DNA of 64,000 nt from Ostrinia nubilalis (taxonomy: Eukaryota > Arthropoda > Insecta > Lepidoptera > Crambidae): NCBI RefSeq assembly GCF_963855985.1, contig NC_087117.1, positions 315,001 through 379,000 on the forward strand. The letters run 5' to 3'. This document shows positions 24,613 to 35,642 of this stretch, piece by piece; position 1 is the stretch's first letter, and each line of letters begins with the position of its first letter. The notes beneath the pieces were generated by a model. It worked only from the letters and a program-made list of their open reading frames with translations, had not been told where the DNA came from and did no database searches. A program made the position numbers and the translations under genes.

Positions 24613-24840
24613 TGTTGTGTATGTGTACGAGGTAACAGTAAACTCCTTGTATATCAATACGGGTTTTATTTGACTTTGTTACAATTTACAATTATTTAAT
24701 GTACGACCAATATGGAGTGCAATCCAGAGTGAATCCGTGGGCGGAACCGGAAGCCGCTAAGTTGTCAAGTCCGAGATGCAATAGCGATAGGGCTCTAGTC
24801 CTAGATGTATTTGAGATAGGGCGGTATCTAGTGGCCAACA
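24613..24840 (-). repeat. Gypsy 5' LTR
   Basis: 228 bp, identical to 20013-20240. It would carry the promoter for the minus-strand transcript; I did not identify a TATA box with confidence. Confidence 0.95.
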
Positions 24841-25085
24841 GAACGGATTTTGATGAAACTTTACAGTATTATTGTTTATAACCCAGAATACCATATTATC
24901 CCAACTAATATTATAAATGCGAAAGTAACTCTGTCTGTCTGTCTGTCTGTTACGCTTTCCCGCTTAAACCTCGCAACCGATTTCGATGAAATTTGGTACA
25001 GACAATCTTTAGACCCTGAGACAGAACATAGGCTACTTTTTTTCAAAAACTAATTTCACGCGGCTGAAGCCGCAGGCAAAAGCTA
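24841..25085 (+). mobile_element. Lep1-type Helitron-like remnants (right part plus a second copy)
   Basis: gaacggattttgatgaaac resumes the copy split by the Gypsy element. At about 24900 a second copy begins (actaatattataaatgcg), has a (GTCT)n run, and ends gccgcaggcaaaagctagtt. The TC...CTAG termini and lack of TIRs fit non-autonomous Helitrons. Confidence 0.65.
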
Positions 25086-25524
25086 GTTAGAAATAAAGGG
25101 TTAACGATACGAAAATTATTTTTTGGGCAATCAATAAAGTTTGTAAATGTAATAATTAAAACCGAACCTATAAGGATAAAATAAAAGCAAGCTATACTTA
25201 CCTAACTACCTACTTGTTATTTTTCCTTCGTCCGAACGAAAACTCCTAACATTTTCTCTCGTGTGCAAACAAAATTTCACAGCCCGGTGGTTTCAGGCTC
25301 ACTCCACAAAAAGAAAGGACAAATTATTTTTCCCGCGCGCGCGTGGCGGTGACATTCGATTGTCACGGGTGGCAGCACTGCGGCGGGAAAAATTGTGCAA
25401 CTGTCAACAATGTCAACCTCAGATGTTGATACTTTGCCCCTAAATAGGGTGGGCCGGGCGGTAAATTAAAGAACAAATTGAGTTTGGAAAGTAAATTCTA
25501 ATTAGGACATACCTCCTACTAGGT
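25086..25524. other. Intergenic, no gene recognised
   Basis: About 440 bp with a GC-rich patch (cccgcgcgcgcgtgg near 25331) and an open frame without recognisable domain. Confidence 0.4.
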
Positions 25525-25642
25525 GGACCGACGATCTGGTAAAGGTCGCGGGAAGAGCCTGGATGCGGGCAGCGCAGGACCGTTCATTGTGGAAAGCCTT
25601 GGGAGAGGCATTTGTCTAGCCGTGGACGTCATTTGGCTGAGA
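25525..25642 (+). mobile_element. RTE LINE tail
   Basis: ggtggaccgacgatctggta ... attgtggaaagccttggg ... gtggacgtcatttggctga encodes RWTDDLVKVAG and SLWKALGEA, the last coding part of RTE. It is cut at 25642 by the next element. Confidence 0.8.
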
Positions 25643-27023
25643 CCTCAGATCATAGAAAGAGAATAGATATGAAGTCGCGCGTAACTACAACGAGAACCAG
25701 TGTCCCCACATTTCCCCCACCACAGCTCCCACACACACATTCAACTGTGTAAAAACAAAGCGACTGAGAGTCTACGACAACATGTGCAACCGGCTTAAAA
25801 GTGCTGTGATTGGCCAGAAGGCGTGCCTTATGGCCAATCAATGGCAGCGTGACGTGACGCACACTTTGAAAAAAGCAATTAGAGAGAAGAAAGATAAAAT
25901 GGAGTCGATAAGATATCGATACTTTAAATCCTGAGGGCAAGGCTCGAAATTGGTTTAAAAAATACTTGTATGAAAACCTTTTTATTATTATACGTTATTA
26001 TTATGTTCTTTAACGATTTTTGCATAAAGGAGTCAGTTCCATTTTGTATGGACGAAAAACTCAGAATCAATTATTGGGACTAAATGAAGTTACCTTATAT
26101 TAATTTACCCCAACCAAAGCTCAATGTCGTTATCGATGGAGTATAGAAGTTATAGACTGACAAAGTTTGTATGAAAAGTCATGGGTTAAGTAGGTACTTG
26201 CGATTTTTACCAGTATTTACAATATTGGTAATATATTATTATTTACTTTAATAATAATAACAGGATCACTGTAATTATTATTAACTACTATCGCGCATTA
26301 ACTTTTTAATTATGGCGAAATTCGTACCGCCTATGTTTATCAAAAATAATGCCTATATTAGGCTTTCAACTAGCTCTTATAGTAATTACATAGTTGACAG
26401 TTACTAATCCCTTCTACTATTGTTATTGTTTTTGTAAAAACTTAAAAATCGCAAGCAACTCATGATTTTTTCATTCAAAATTAGAAAATAGAAAATAATA
26501 ATTTACTTCTATTTATCGATAATAGGAAACCGTATTAGAACACGAGCCCTGCACTATGTTACGACCGGCACATGCGGCCGTACTGTGTATTTTCACGCGT
26601 CAGTGGATATCGGAAGAAATAAAATACATTGCGCAGTAGTTACGCATGACATAAAGTGGTTGCTAACTAAATCGTCAATGTACAACGTGTTTGAATTTTT
26701 ATCACCACTAATTTCGATATCGCAGTAAATGTCACGGCACTGAATTCGTTCGTAAAAATGTTTAGTTTTTTTTATTTATAAGCAAAATACCAATGGATTT
26801 GCAATACTTACATGTGGTAAATGACTTCATTGTTCCTGTAGTTCTTCGTTTCACTTATGTTATTGCACGTTACGACGCATTATCCAACAATATCGGAGAA
26901 CATTTCCTCAGTACGACTGAATCGCGACTAACCTGGCGTCGCGGGCGATGTTCGTTTCTGGGCATATCGCGGAGACACGCGCCACGCCCCCGTTTCACAT
27001 CTATTCCCTTCTATGATCTGAGG
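25643..27023. mobile_element. 1.38-kb TIR element inserted in an RTE tail
   Basis: Termini CCTCAGATCATAGAA (left) and TTCTATGATCTGAGG (right) are inverted, continuing imperfectly through a gaatagat(a/g)tgaa stretch. CTGAGA flanks both sides (25637-25642, 27024-27029), a 6-bp TSD. The interior has no transposase frame. The right 90 bp resembles 53641-53735, so the family is dispersed. Confidence 0.7.
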
Positions 27024-27029
27024 CTGAGA

Positions 27030-27999
27030 CGGATACGAAAAAAATGATTTCGCATGCATTTTTTTAAAACAAGTGTATGAGCCAGGTTTTTAATTCAGGT
27101 AGGTATACTGTATACTACATAAATAACTACTAAACTGAGTATTCTGTGATCCAGGTTTGATTTTGAGGGGTATACCTACAATACAGTCGCCCGAAAAGCG
27201 ACAGGTCGTGGGTTCAATCTCTATGCCAAATTAAATTAAAAAGAATATTTGAAATGCATCATAAATACAAAAAACCTCATACTTAGTTAGATTTTATATA
27301 TTTGGTAGGTACTCTGATGTTGTAATACGATTAATAATATTTAACCTTCTACACCAGACAGATTTAATTTAACAGCAGATTAAACTATTCAACAGAAAAA
27401 TACACAAATTTACAAAATATGCATGTACACTTCCCATTTAAAACCTTTATGGATAGCAAAAGCATCGCCCGAAATTGTCCGCACCCAAAGCTATGAAATA
27501 TTTTTCTAAAAAAATAACGGGCATAACTTAAAAATTCCTCTCACATTCCTAAAACGCACGCTGCATGCCATCAGGAAGGCATTAGGCTATCACGCTGGCC
27601 ATTAGGCGGTTGCAAAAAGGAAATAATTAAATCCGCAATATTGTGGGGACGTGGCCGAATCGCGGTGTCCGCGACTAGGAAGCGCGTTTTCATTGTGACA
27701 CGAGAAAATCACGATAAGACGCACACATCAACCCGGAAAGGGATCGTAATCGTATCGAATCGAGGCGGTCAGTATTCTTTGTATGAAACATCGTACTGCA
27801 ACGCGCACATATTATCCGCACCGTAACGTAAACACAAATACTACTATTGTATAGGTACTGGAGCGTAAACGCCTCGCCTGGAGATTGGCAGCGCGCGAAA
27901 GGCGATGACAGCTCGCGAAAGGCAATACAGTGTTGATCCCTTTCCGAGTTGACAATCTGCTATGAGTTACTAATTAAATATCTACCGCATTTGCTTAGT
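27030..27999. other. Intergenic; possible SINE scrap
   Basis: No gene. gtcgtgggttcaatctc at 27207-27223 looks like a tRNA B box and may be a SINE head relic. The stretch at 27640-27830 is richer in GC with a 61-residue frame of no recognised type. Confidence 0.35.
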
Positions 28000-28165
28000 T
28001 TCGTTGCGGCTCCAACAATGACAGTTAATTTTTCCTCGGAACAAACTTGATTGGTTGGGTTTTTATTGGCGTAGAATGCTGAGATCCTGGCTACACAAGT
28101 TGCAGCGGTGGGAACGAGTGGTGGGAATAGTCCCGGATCTAAGTACTACTACAGCTCCGATCAAC
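28000..28165 (+). mobile_element. Dispersed lepidopteran repeat (gctacac...gcagcggtgg type)
   Basis: tcctcggaacaaacttgatt ... gatcctggctacacaagttg ... ggaatagtcccgg. Related pieces occur in reverse at about 54310-54450, split at 41082-41960, and at about 62040-62100. Class unknown. Confidence 0.6.
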
Positions 28166-28309
28166 TTTCTTCTTATTCTTCTTCCTCACCCTCTCACTGA
28201 TGAGGATCGCGACCACATTGTGTTCCTTCACAGACCTACACACCGTAAAAACCTTGGCCCTACACCGGTTGCAAAATAATAAAAATTTATAATATTTTAT
28301 GGTTAATGC

Positions 28310-28326
28310 TCTCTCTCTCTCTCTCC
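28310..28326. repeat. (CT)n microsatellite
   Basis: A short run of ctctctctctctctctc. Confidence 0.9.
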
Positions 28327-28727
28327 TCCTTGACATAATAACATGTTAGTTTAGAGTTATTATTATTAAAATATTTTTTCACCCGATACCATTAACTGTA
28401 AAATGGAACCGCGCCACCCGCATGCCAACGCCGCACATTAAAAAAAAACATTAAAAGCGCGCGAAACAGCGCAATTACGCGCGAACACGTGAATCATGAC
28501 CGACGCGTGCTTACTCTCAACCACGCAATGGTGAGAACTAAAACAGAATTTGTAAGAAAATAATATGTAAGGTAGGGAAGTAGATGAAAGCCCTAAAAAT
28601 AGGTAAGTATAGGTATCGTTACAGACTACAAAATATGTAAAAAATTAATAACGTCTCAATGAAAATTTTAATATTAAACCTATCAACGTTTATTACCTAC
28701 CTGTTCAGTAGGTACGCTCTACTTAGC
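28327..28727. other. Intergenic, no gene recognised
   Basis: AT-rich with a GC-richer patch at 28410-28510; nothing supported. Confidence 0.4.
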
Positions 28728-28843
28728 GTGGGTTGCACCATCTTACTATGACAGTAACTATGACGATAACCGGTGCTTTTTGTATGGTGTTTGACAGATT
28801 TTTGACGTTTGTCAAAGTTAAAGTAAGATGGTGCAACCAAGCC
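28728..28843. mobile_element. MITE, GGTTGCACCATCTTAC family, complete copy
   Basis: TIRs GGTTGCACCATCTTAC and GTAAGATGGTGCAACC bound about 115 bp including gataaccggtgc and gtttgacagattttt. Further copies lie at 29903, 35301, 35643 and 36560, and a split one at 16132/19623. Confidence 0.85.
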
Positions 28844-28994
28844 TTACTTAATAACCTAAGATATAAACTGGGATGGGTGCAATGTTTTTTATGGTTCCGT
28901 ACCCAATCTCGCATCGCATCGCATAATAGGTACATGCACTTATGTAATGGCTATCTAAAAACAAAACAATCACTAATTAATTACCTAGTTAGAA

Positions 28995-29310
28995 GTGCAA
29001 AGGGCGGGGCACAAAATACGCAGAACTGACGGCCGATGGGGCAGCAAGGTTCTGGAATGGAGGCCACGTACTGGATGCGCAGCGTAAAACGTCCACCCAC
29101 AAGGTAGACCGATGACCTCATAAAGGTAGCAAGAAGGCGCTGAATGCAGGCCGGCCATTATTGTGGAAGTCATTGGGGGAGGCCTTCAACAGTGGACGTC
29201 CTATGGCTGAAATGATGATGGACTCCCTAATATCAAACTTACCGGTCGTTGTGGAAATCCATAGGGCAGGCCTTTGTCCAGCAGTGGACGTCTTTATGTT
29301 GAAACCAAAT
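28995..29310 (+). mobile_element. RTE LINE tails, two adjacent fragments
   Basis: Degenerate HIARRTDGRWG-like and LGEAF-like coding ends: gacggccgatggggcagcaa, then gtggaagtcattgggggagg ... ggctgaaatgatgatgg (to 29220); a second tail gtggaaatccatagggcagg ... gcagtggacg (29255-29290). Confidence 0.75.
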
Positions 29311-29319
29311 AAAGAAGGT

Positions 29320-29652
29320 TTTTTTTTATTTATTTTTTTATCTCGAGGAAGCTCTTGGCCTGTATCTGGCCTCTATATCTGTAAGTGATGATCAGGCCGA
29401 AGGTGGAAGCGAGCTTCACCCGGAATCCTCAACCACGGAGGAACTGGCTATCTTACCTCTAACTGCCGGAACAACAATGCTGTTAACATTGTTGTTATGG
29501 CGACAGACTTAGGTAAGATGGTGGTAGCTAGCCAGGCGGACTTGGAACAAGCCCTACCACCAACCAAACCGAACAGAAAATTCTGCCCCACTGGGAATCG
29601 AACCCGGGACCTCTGCGTCTGAAGGTGGTCTAACCACTAGACCACAGAGGTG
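29320..29652 (-). mobile_element. tRNA-derived SINE
   Basis: The minus strand starts with a tRNA-like head: A-box-like TGGTCTAGTGGTTAG (about 29631-29645) and an exact B box GGTTCGATTCC (29593-29603). A roughly 200-bp unrelated body and an A-rich tail (plus-strand T run near 29320-29340) follow. This is the structure of a SINE transcribed by pol III and moved by a LINE, perhaps RTE. It does not fold as a functional tRNA: the arms past the B box do not pair. Confidence 0.8.
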
Positions 29653-29902
29653 TTTAAAACCCATTAAATAGACAACCGTTTTAGTCAACAAAGCAATGCC
29701 TACAGGCGCTGAACGAGTGCTCAATTGCGTGTGATGGAGATACGGGAGATTTATGGACCGCGGGCTTTGGGATTAGGTACTGTTTCATAAAGGACAAAAC
29801 CGAGCGAATCATTAGCAGCACCCAAATCACAGATCATTGAGGTTTTTGCTCTACACAATAAATTATTTAGCAAGGCAACCTTAACTTAAACATATAAATA
29901 CT

Positions 29903-30060
29903 TGGGTTGCACCATCTTACTTTAACTTTGACAAACGTAAAAATCTGTCAAACTCCATACAAAAAGCACCGGTTAACGTTATAGTCACGATTAAAATAAG
30001 CATTAGTATGGAAATGTAATTTTAAACCAGTATTCGTCCCGGGTTTAACTTGAATTTTAG
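29903..30060. mobile_element. MITE GGTTGCACC family, left copy in a duplicated block
   Basis: gggttgcaccatcttacttt ... caaactccatacaaaaagc ... ataagcattagtatgg ... gtcccggg. The same longer arrangement recurs at 35301-35475. Confidence 0.8.
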
Positions 30061-30116
30061 ATAGAAGGTATTTTTCAACCTACCTAGCAATAGCTAAGTC
30101 ACCTACAGCTAACTTA

Positions 30117-30320
30117 CGCCCGTATTCACAAATTATGCTTGCTTAAGTGAAGCAGCAAATCGAACGCACAGCGTTGAATAGAGCTCTGAGATTGGTTCGC
30201 GTATCACCCTGTGCGTCCACGCGCACTGGGTTTATTCGCACTGGGTTTATTTTAATGGTGGTCGTTGGGAATAAACCGCGCACTGGGAGACCCCATAGTA
30301 ATGTTTGTGAATACGGGCGT
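30117..30320. mobile_element. MITE with CGCCCGTATTCACAAA termini
   Basis: The left end gcccgtattcacaaa and right end gtttgtgaatacgggcg are inverted. Related copies occur at 35486-35618 and 43993-44131. Confidence 0.75.
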
Positions 30321-31185
30321 TACTTTAACTCAGTTTAACACAGCCTGTCAAGTTAGCAAGGCAACCTTATAGGGTAAGTGCGCTAGTTTTCGTCCAATTA
30401 TCGGAGTTGCCAACTTTGTGATGCGAAATGAATATCTTAAAATACCCTTACTCATATGTATCATATGGAGCATTCCACGCGAAGCGGACAGGTAAAAAAA
30501 GTCGATGTTTCCGATTTCAGTAATATTTGAGTATGTTCTACTTATACATATTATTGATACGTGTACCAAATATTTTTGTAATATAATGACTAGTTTAAGA
30601 GTTATGGGTCTTCGAAGTTTTCGACAACCGGTCGGCATGCAGTACTTCAAAGCCGATTATGGAGTCATAAAATTATATATTAAAATAATTAAACCACGGG
30701 ATTTGTTACTTCATTTACCGTGCTTTTTAACTGTATTTTTGGAAACGAAAAAAAAATTATTTTTTCCTAAAAAAAATGCAAGTTAATTTTTTTTCCTTGA
30801 TTTTCACAAAGTTCGACCCTTTCGATTTTTTTAATTTTTTTTATTTAAATAGCTAATATTGTGTAGAACATTCATGCCAACTTTCAAAGTGGGCGTGGAA
30901 TTGGATTAGGAGCTAGACTGAAAATACTGCCGAAGGGTGGCGTCCAGCGCCGCGCCGTCGCGCTGCCGCGCCTGAAGCCCGCCGCCTGTGCGCGTTTAGT
31001 TAAACTGACAAGCAAATAAAATCACTTTTGACGGAATGTTTTTTAGATTTTTAATAACACCAATATATTTTTAGTACCTATTGAATACTAAAAAATACGT
31101 TATGGCCAGGCTTGTTCTTACTCGGACACTGAAAGGATCGCTCCGAACTCGGTCAAATGAACTAGTTCGGTCTTCTAGTACTATC

Positions 31186-31710
31186 ACAGAATAATAATAA
31201 GTACTACGTACAGAAGTTTTACTTCGCGAAGGTATTTAAAAAAATGTATGCTCAATGTCATTAACAATATGGTGTAATTTAGCTTGTCTCAAGAGTCAAG
31301 CAAGTTTGTCAGAAGTTTTGTTGACAAACGTCAGTGATCGGTACTGCGCCGAAGCTATAGGGCTGACTTCGGTAAAATGATGTGACGTGAGGTGCCAATC
31401 TGCAGAAAATGGCGGAGGAAATACATGATTTAGCATGAATTATCATGAATAATATTAACTACTTATTTACCTCTCAGTGTCTTCAGGCAACTTAAAAAAG
31501 TACATTCTGTGTTTTTATTATTATTTAGGAAGTTAAATACTGCACAGTATTTAGTACACCATTTTCTTTATTTTTTTCCATCATACACAAGAATACGCGT
31601 GCGTGAGTCAATGCTCGCTCGTATGTGAGGCCTTGTCGAATAGTACTCTTGTAGGGGGCAATCGTGCGTGTTTTGTTTTCGATGTAAACTCGCGGAGATG
31701 AACAGGCCTG
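31186..31710 (-). mobile_element. 525-bp dispersed element, copy 1
   Basis: Starts acagaataataataagtac and ends aacaggcctg; flanked by GTACTATC / GTACTATT (7 of 8). About 85-90% alike by eye to 53744-54271. It is the third level of the nest. Confidence 0.75.
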
Positions 31711-32387
31711 GTACTATTAACTAGCACATTTTAGTACACTGATTCTATTAGGTAGATCGAACGAAAAAAGTCTTTATTCATATGCATTTATGGTCCAATA
31801 TCGAAAAATACTCACTACACACTCACAGAGCCGAATACATCTCGCTCGCGCGCGGTTGTCACCAATTTCACGTCTCGTTCACACCTATTCATTAGTGATC
31901 AGCTGTACTAAAGTGAACTAAAAGACCGATTTGAACGACCAAGACGGAATAGTTCGTTCTCGTTTACTTAATTAAAGGAATTGCTTCCTATTAGTACATA
32001 GTACATGTACTACACAAGCCTAGTTATGGCGTATCCGCACATGCCGGGCGGCACGGCCGGTTCGGTTCGGTTCTGGGTATTAGTCCTGATAACACAATAT
32101 CTTCTAATTACCAATAATTTACGACTTTTCAAAATACTAGATAGAATGAAAGGTCTAGTATTCATTATATCTAAAAAATATTATGAGCCACTTAATTACA
32201 TAGGAATAGGATGTAAGCACTGACGACCGTCTGCCTCCCACATAATCGCCTTTTGTAACTCGAAAGGTATAAAAATAACAGCTCAAAACTATTTTTGTTA
32301 GGAAATATTCACAGTTACGAGTAATGTAATTTATTTTTCACGATACGGAAAAACGCAACTTTATTTACTACTACTACTTTATTTTAT
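31711..32387. other. Remaining loop of the palindromic element
   Basis: No domain-bearing frame. ttcggttcggttctgg near 32060 is GC-richer. Function not recognised. Confidence 0.4.
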
Positions 32388-33554
32388 AACGTATTTTAGT
32401 ATTTAATAGGTATTAAAAATGTATTGGTGTTATTAAAAATCTACAAAACATTCCGTCAAAAGTGATTTTATTTGCTTGTCAGTTTAACTAAACGCGCACA
32501 GGCGGCGGGCTTCAGGCGCGGCAGCGCGACGGCGCGGCGCTGGACGCCACCCTTCGGCAGTATTTTCAGTCTAGCTCCTAATCCAATTCCACGCCCACTT
32601 TGAAAGTTGGCATGAATGTTCTACACAATATTAGCTATTTAAATAAAAAAAATTAAAAAAATCGAAAGGGTCGAACTTTGTGAAAATCAAGGAAAAAAAA
32701 TTAACTTGCATTTTTTTTAGGAAAAAATAATGTTTTTTTCGTTTCCAAAAATACAGTTAAAAAGCACGGTAAATGAAGTAATAAATCCCGTGGTTTAATT
32801 ATTTTAATATATAATTTTATGACTCCATAATCGGCTTTGAAGTACTGCATGCCAACCGGTTGTCGAAAACTTCGAAGACCCATAACTCTTAAACTAGTCA
32901 TTATATTACAAAAATATTTGGTACACGTATCAATAATATGTATAGGTAGAACATACTCAAATATTACTGAAATCGGAAACATCGACTTTTTTTACCTGCC
33001 CGCTTCGCGTGGAATGCCCCATATGTCATTTTAGTCCTTACATAGTCTACTTTACGTTAATATTATATGACAATAAGTAAATACCACGGGTTTTTTTTAT
33101 AAAAAATATTTTATGCAAAAGAGGCGATTTCACTAGTTTTCGTCCAAAAAAATCAGTTTTCGTCCTAGTGCACGCTAGTTTTCGACCACTGTGTAGAAAA
33201 AAGGGTGCAGTTGAATTATTAACTTAAAACCAATTCTACAATACAGTAACTATGGATTGTGGTATATCATTTGAAAGGTAATTTTGTTAGCTTTCAAATG
33301 ATATCAAAAAGATTTAAATAAGTTTCTTACCTAAATTTAGGAAAATATTGCAATAGGTCGAAGGACAAATGGACGAAAACTAATCTACAGGAATAGCTAA
33401 TTTTGGTTTTCGTCCACCCCAGTGCTTGCTCATGACGTCATGGACGAAAACACAACAACGTTTAAAGCTGTTTTTTGTTTTCGTCCACATCTTTTTAACG
33501 GTTTTTATGGGTTTATCACTGTTAAAAAGTGGACGTAAACTAAAATGTTTAATG

Positions 33555-33905
33555 TGGGTGCGTGACAGTTTATATAACTTTATATGATATAAATTCATTT
33601 CAATAACGTTCATATTGTATAATAAACGTATGTTATAATAACACTTGATATAATTTTTTAACATATAATGTTTACTTCATATAATAAATCATTTCTAATA
33701 ATGTCATTTCAGATACCAATCAAAACGCATAAAGACATTTGATATAAACCTTACTTAATCTAAGACTCATTTGATGTAATTTTGTTTAACATAAATAATA
33801 TTTCACATAACCATTACTTGTAATAAATATTATTTGTTATAACGACTATTTGGTATACTCTTTAATTGATATAATTTCTGATAGATATAACTTTTAGTAT
33901 GTTCT
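33555..33905. repeat. Degenerate ATATAA-rich tandem array
   Basis: Loose repetition of ttgatataat, acatataatg and ttgttataac words at roughly 12-bp spacing. The same texture resumes at about 34430-34800, so one array was interrupted by the GC-rich block and the GCTT array. Confidence 0.5.
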
Positions 33906-34221
33906 TCTTTAGCTTGACTTATAAATGACTTTAGTGACAAAAACGAATCGCCGTAAAACCGACTCCACGTAGTCTTGTCTGCCCTACCCCTAGAGTGTAA
34001 TTTAGAAGCGCGTAGGCACGGAGGGGCGAGGCGGCCCGCGGGGTGAGGAGCAGGTGGCTGGAAGCGAGGCGCTGCGGCTGAGGCTGGCCGGCGAAGCCGG
34101 CCAGCAAGCCGAAGACGCGGTGTCGAGCGAAAGCCATCTGCGACGATTAGCACGCGAGGGACCGCCAGAGCCCCGCAGTGCCGGAGCCGTGACAGAAGTC
34201 TCAAGTTTTTAGTCAAATTTG
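33906..34221. other. GC-rich island inside the AT array
   Basis: About 250 bp of markedly GC-rich DNA with gctggccggcgaagccggcc (palindromic) near 34082. A minus-strand frame of up to 133 residues (34231-33830) is Arg/Ala/Pro-rich with no domain; I read it as a composition effect. Confidence 0.4.
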
Positions 34222-34421
34222 CATGCTGCATGCCTGCTTGCTTGCTTGCCTGCTTGTTTGCTTGCTTGCCTGCTTGCTTGCCTGCTTGCTAGCTTGCTTG
34301 CTAGCTTGCTTGCCTGCTTGCTTGCCTGCATGCTAGCTTGCTTGCTAGCTTGCTTGCTTGCTCGCTTGCTTGCTTGCTCGCTTGCTTGCTTGCTCGTTTG
34401 CTAGCTTGCTTGCTGCATGCA
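34222..34421 (+). repeat. (GCTT)n-type microsatellite, about 200 bp
   Basis: Runs of gcttgcttgcctgcttgcta with GCTT, GCCT and GCTA units, flanked on both sides by gctgcatgc words. It produces an artificial Leu/Ala/Cys frame. Confidence 0.95.
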
Positions 34422-34429
34422 ATGCTTAT

Positions 34430-34800
34430 TATAACAAATTAACTTTATATACAATTATTATTGTTATATGATTTAAGTTTTATAGGAAAAGAATTTTATC
34501 TCATTTGATTGTTCGACATTTTATTTTTATATGATTTGAATGTTATTTGTTTTAAATAGTATACATTGTAAGTTTTATAGAAAATATTCATTATATCAAA
34601 CCATTTTATATCAGTTAATAGTTATTTGTCTTAAAATTATTCGTTTTAAAATTATATTATTCGTTTATTATAGTAAATAATTATTATATTAAATGATTTT
34701 ATATAATTTGATGTTATATCCTCTAAGTATTATATGATATGTAGTTATATCATACATTACACACCCGTTTAATGTAATAGCAATAAAGATCATATTGGAA
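34430..34800. repeat. Degenerate ATATAA-rich tandem array, right part
   Basis: Same word set as 33555-33905 (ttatatgatttg, ttatatcaa). Confidence 0.5.
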
Positions 34801-35300
34801 GAAAAAACATTGTATTTTGTAGGTCTATTGAAGTAAAATGATTATTAAAAATATTAACTAGGTGTCAGGGTTTCCGTCCACGTGGACGAAAACCAAAATC
34901 TTGCAAAATTGTTATGCTAGTATTAGTCCACTTAATTATCTAAGATTTCTATACAAAAACTTTAATACATACGTGCCAAAAACATTACGTAAAGTAGCTA
35001 AAACAGTAATTAAACATACCATGAAAGTTCCCTACCGGCACGTTTTTTTTCTAACTTGACGACGTTTTCCATTCACCTGTGTGCAGCAGCAACTTCCGTA
35101 GATTTTTTTGGAGTTATTACTTGTCAAATTACATTTTCATGCAGGCAGAACTGTTACTTAGATATTATAGATTGTAACAAGTCCAAACTTGCACGGAAAG
35201 TTTGGTTTGTATTCTAATTTTCCGTATTTGTTTGTGGCAAGTCGGTCAAATGGACGAAAACAGGAGCTGGACGGAAAACCGGCGTAATTACCCTACTTAG

Positions 35301-35642
35301 GCTGGGTTGCACCATCTTACTTTAACTTTGACAAACGTAAAAATCTGTCAAACTCCATACAAAAAGCACCGTTTATCGTTAAGAGTCACGGTTAAAATAA
35401 GCATTAGTATGGAAATGTCATTTTAAACCAGTGTTCGTCCCGGGTCTTGAGTTTTAGATAGAAGGTATTTTTATCACCCATATAACCCGTATTCACAAGT
35501 GACGCAGCAAATCGAACGCTCAGCGTTGAATAGTGCTCTGTGATTGGTTCGTGTGTGACTCTGTGCGTCCACGAGCCCTGTGAAACCTCGTAGTAATGTT
35601 TGTGAATACGGGCGTAAGTCACCAACAGCTATTAATTTAGGG
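35301..35642. mobile_element. Direct duplicate of the 29903-30355 block
   Basis: The long GGTTGCACC MITE form (35301-35475) followed by the CCCGTATTCACA MITE (35486-35618), in the same order and orientation as on the far side of the 4.9-kb element. Confidence 0.75.

Larger units (their letters stand above)
20013..24840 (-). mobile_element. Complete Ty3/Gypsy (mag-like) LTR retrotransposon
   Basis: Two 228-bp LTRs (20013-20240, 24613-24840) bound one long minus-strand frame. TSD GAACG occurs at 20008-20012 and 24841-24845. The 5' LTR is the right one. LTRs begin TGTTG and end CAACA and look identical base for base, so the insertion is recent. The target was a Lep1-type Helitron copy. A tRNA-Ser-type primer site, polypurine tract, two-knuckle Gag and absent env fit the mag lineage. 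Confidence 0.95.
30467..33020. mobile_element. 2.55-kb palindromic element, about 640-bp inverted arms
   Basis: Left arm about 30467-31103, right arm about 32388-33020, starting GGAGCATTCCACGCGAAGCG and its complement. ATAT flanks both ends. Arms are almost identical and both carry the same 93-residue frame (MFPISVIFEYVL...), which has no domain. The loop holds a further insertion at 31186-31710. It is nested inside the 4.9-kb element. Confidence 0.85.
30370..35295. mobile_element. 4.9-kb TIR element with CTTA TSD and scattered GGACGAAAAC motif
   Basis: Termini TAGGGTAAGTGCGC...GTTTTCGTCCA (left) and TGGACGGAAAACCGGC...TTACCCTA (right) are inverted over about 27 bp. CTTA flanks both sides (30366-30369, 35296-35299). 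Without the 2.55-kb element nested in it, it would be about 2.4 kb. The motif GGACGAAAAC, in either orientation and with slight variants, occurs about 13 times (e.g. 30386, 33136, 33156, 33371, 33406, 33442, 33477, 34884, 35252, 35269). There is no transposase frame. A 4-bp TSD is seen in Sola-type and some other DNA transposons; the class is open. Confidence 0.75.

Noticed and set aside
29586..29652. Possible tRNA gene on the minus strand
   Set aside because: Good A and B boxes but the acceptor and T arms do not pair and a SINE body follows.
33830..34231. 133-residue Arg/Pro-rich frame on the minus strand
   Set aside because: It spans the GC-rich island and ends in AT-rich repeat; no domain, and composition alone explains it.
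34219..34404. 61-residue Leu/Ala/Cys-rich frame resembling a membrane peptide
   Set aside because: It is only the translation of the GCTT microsatellite.
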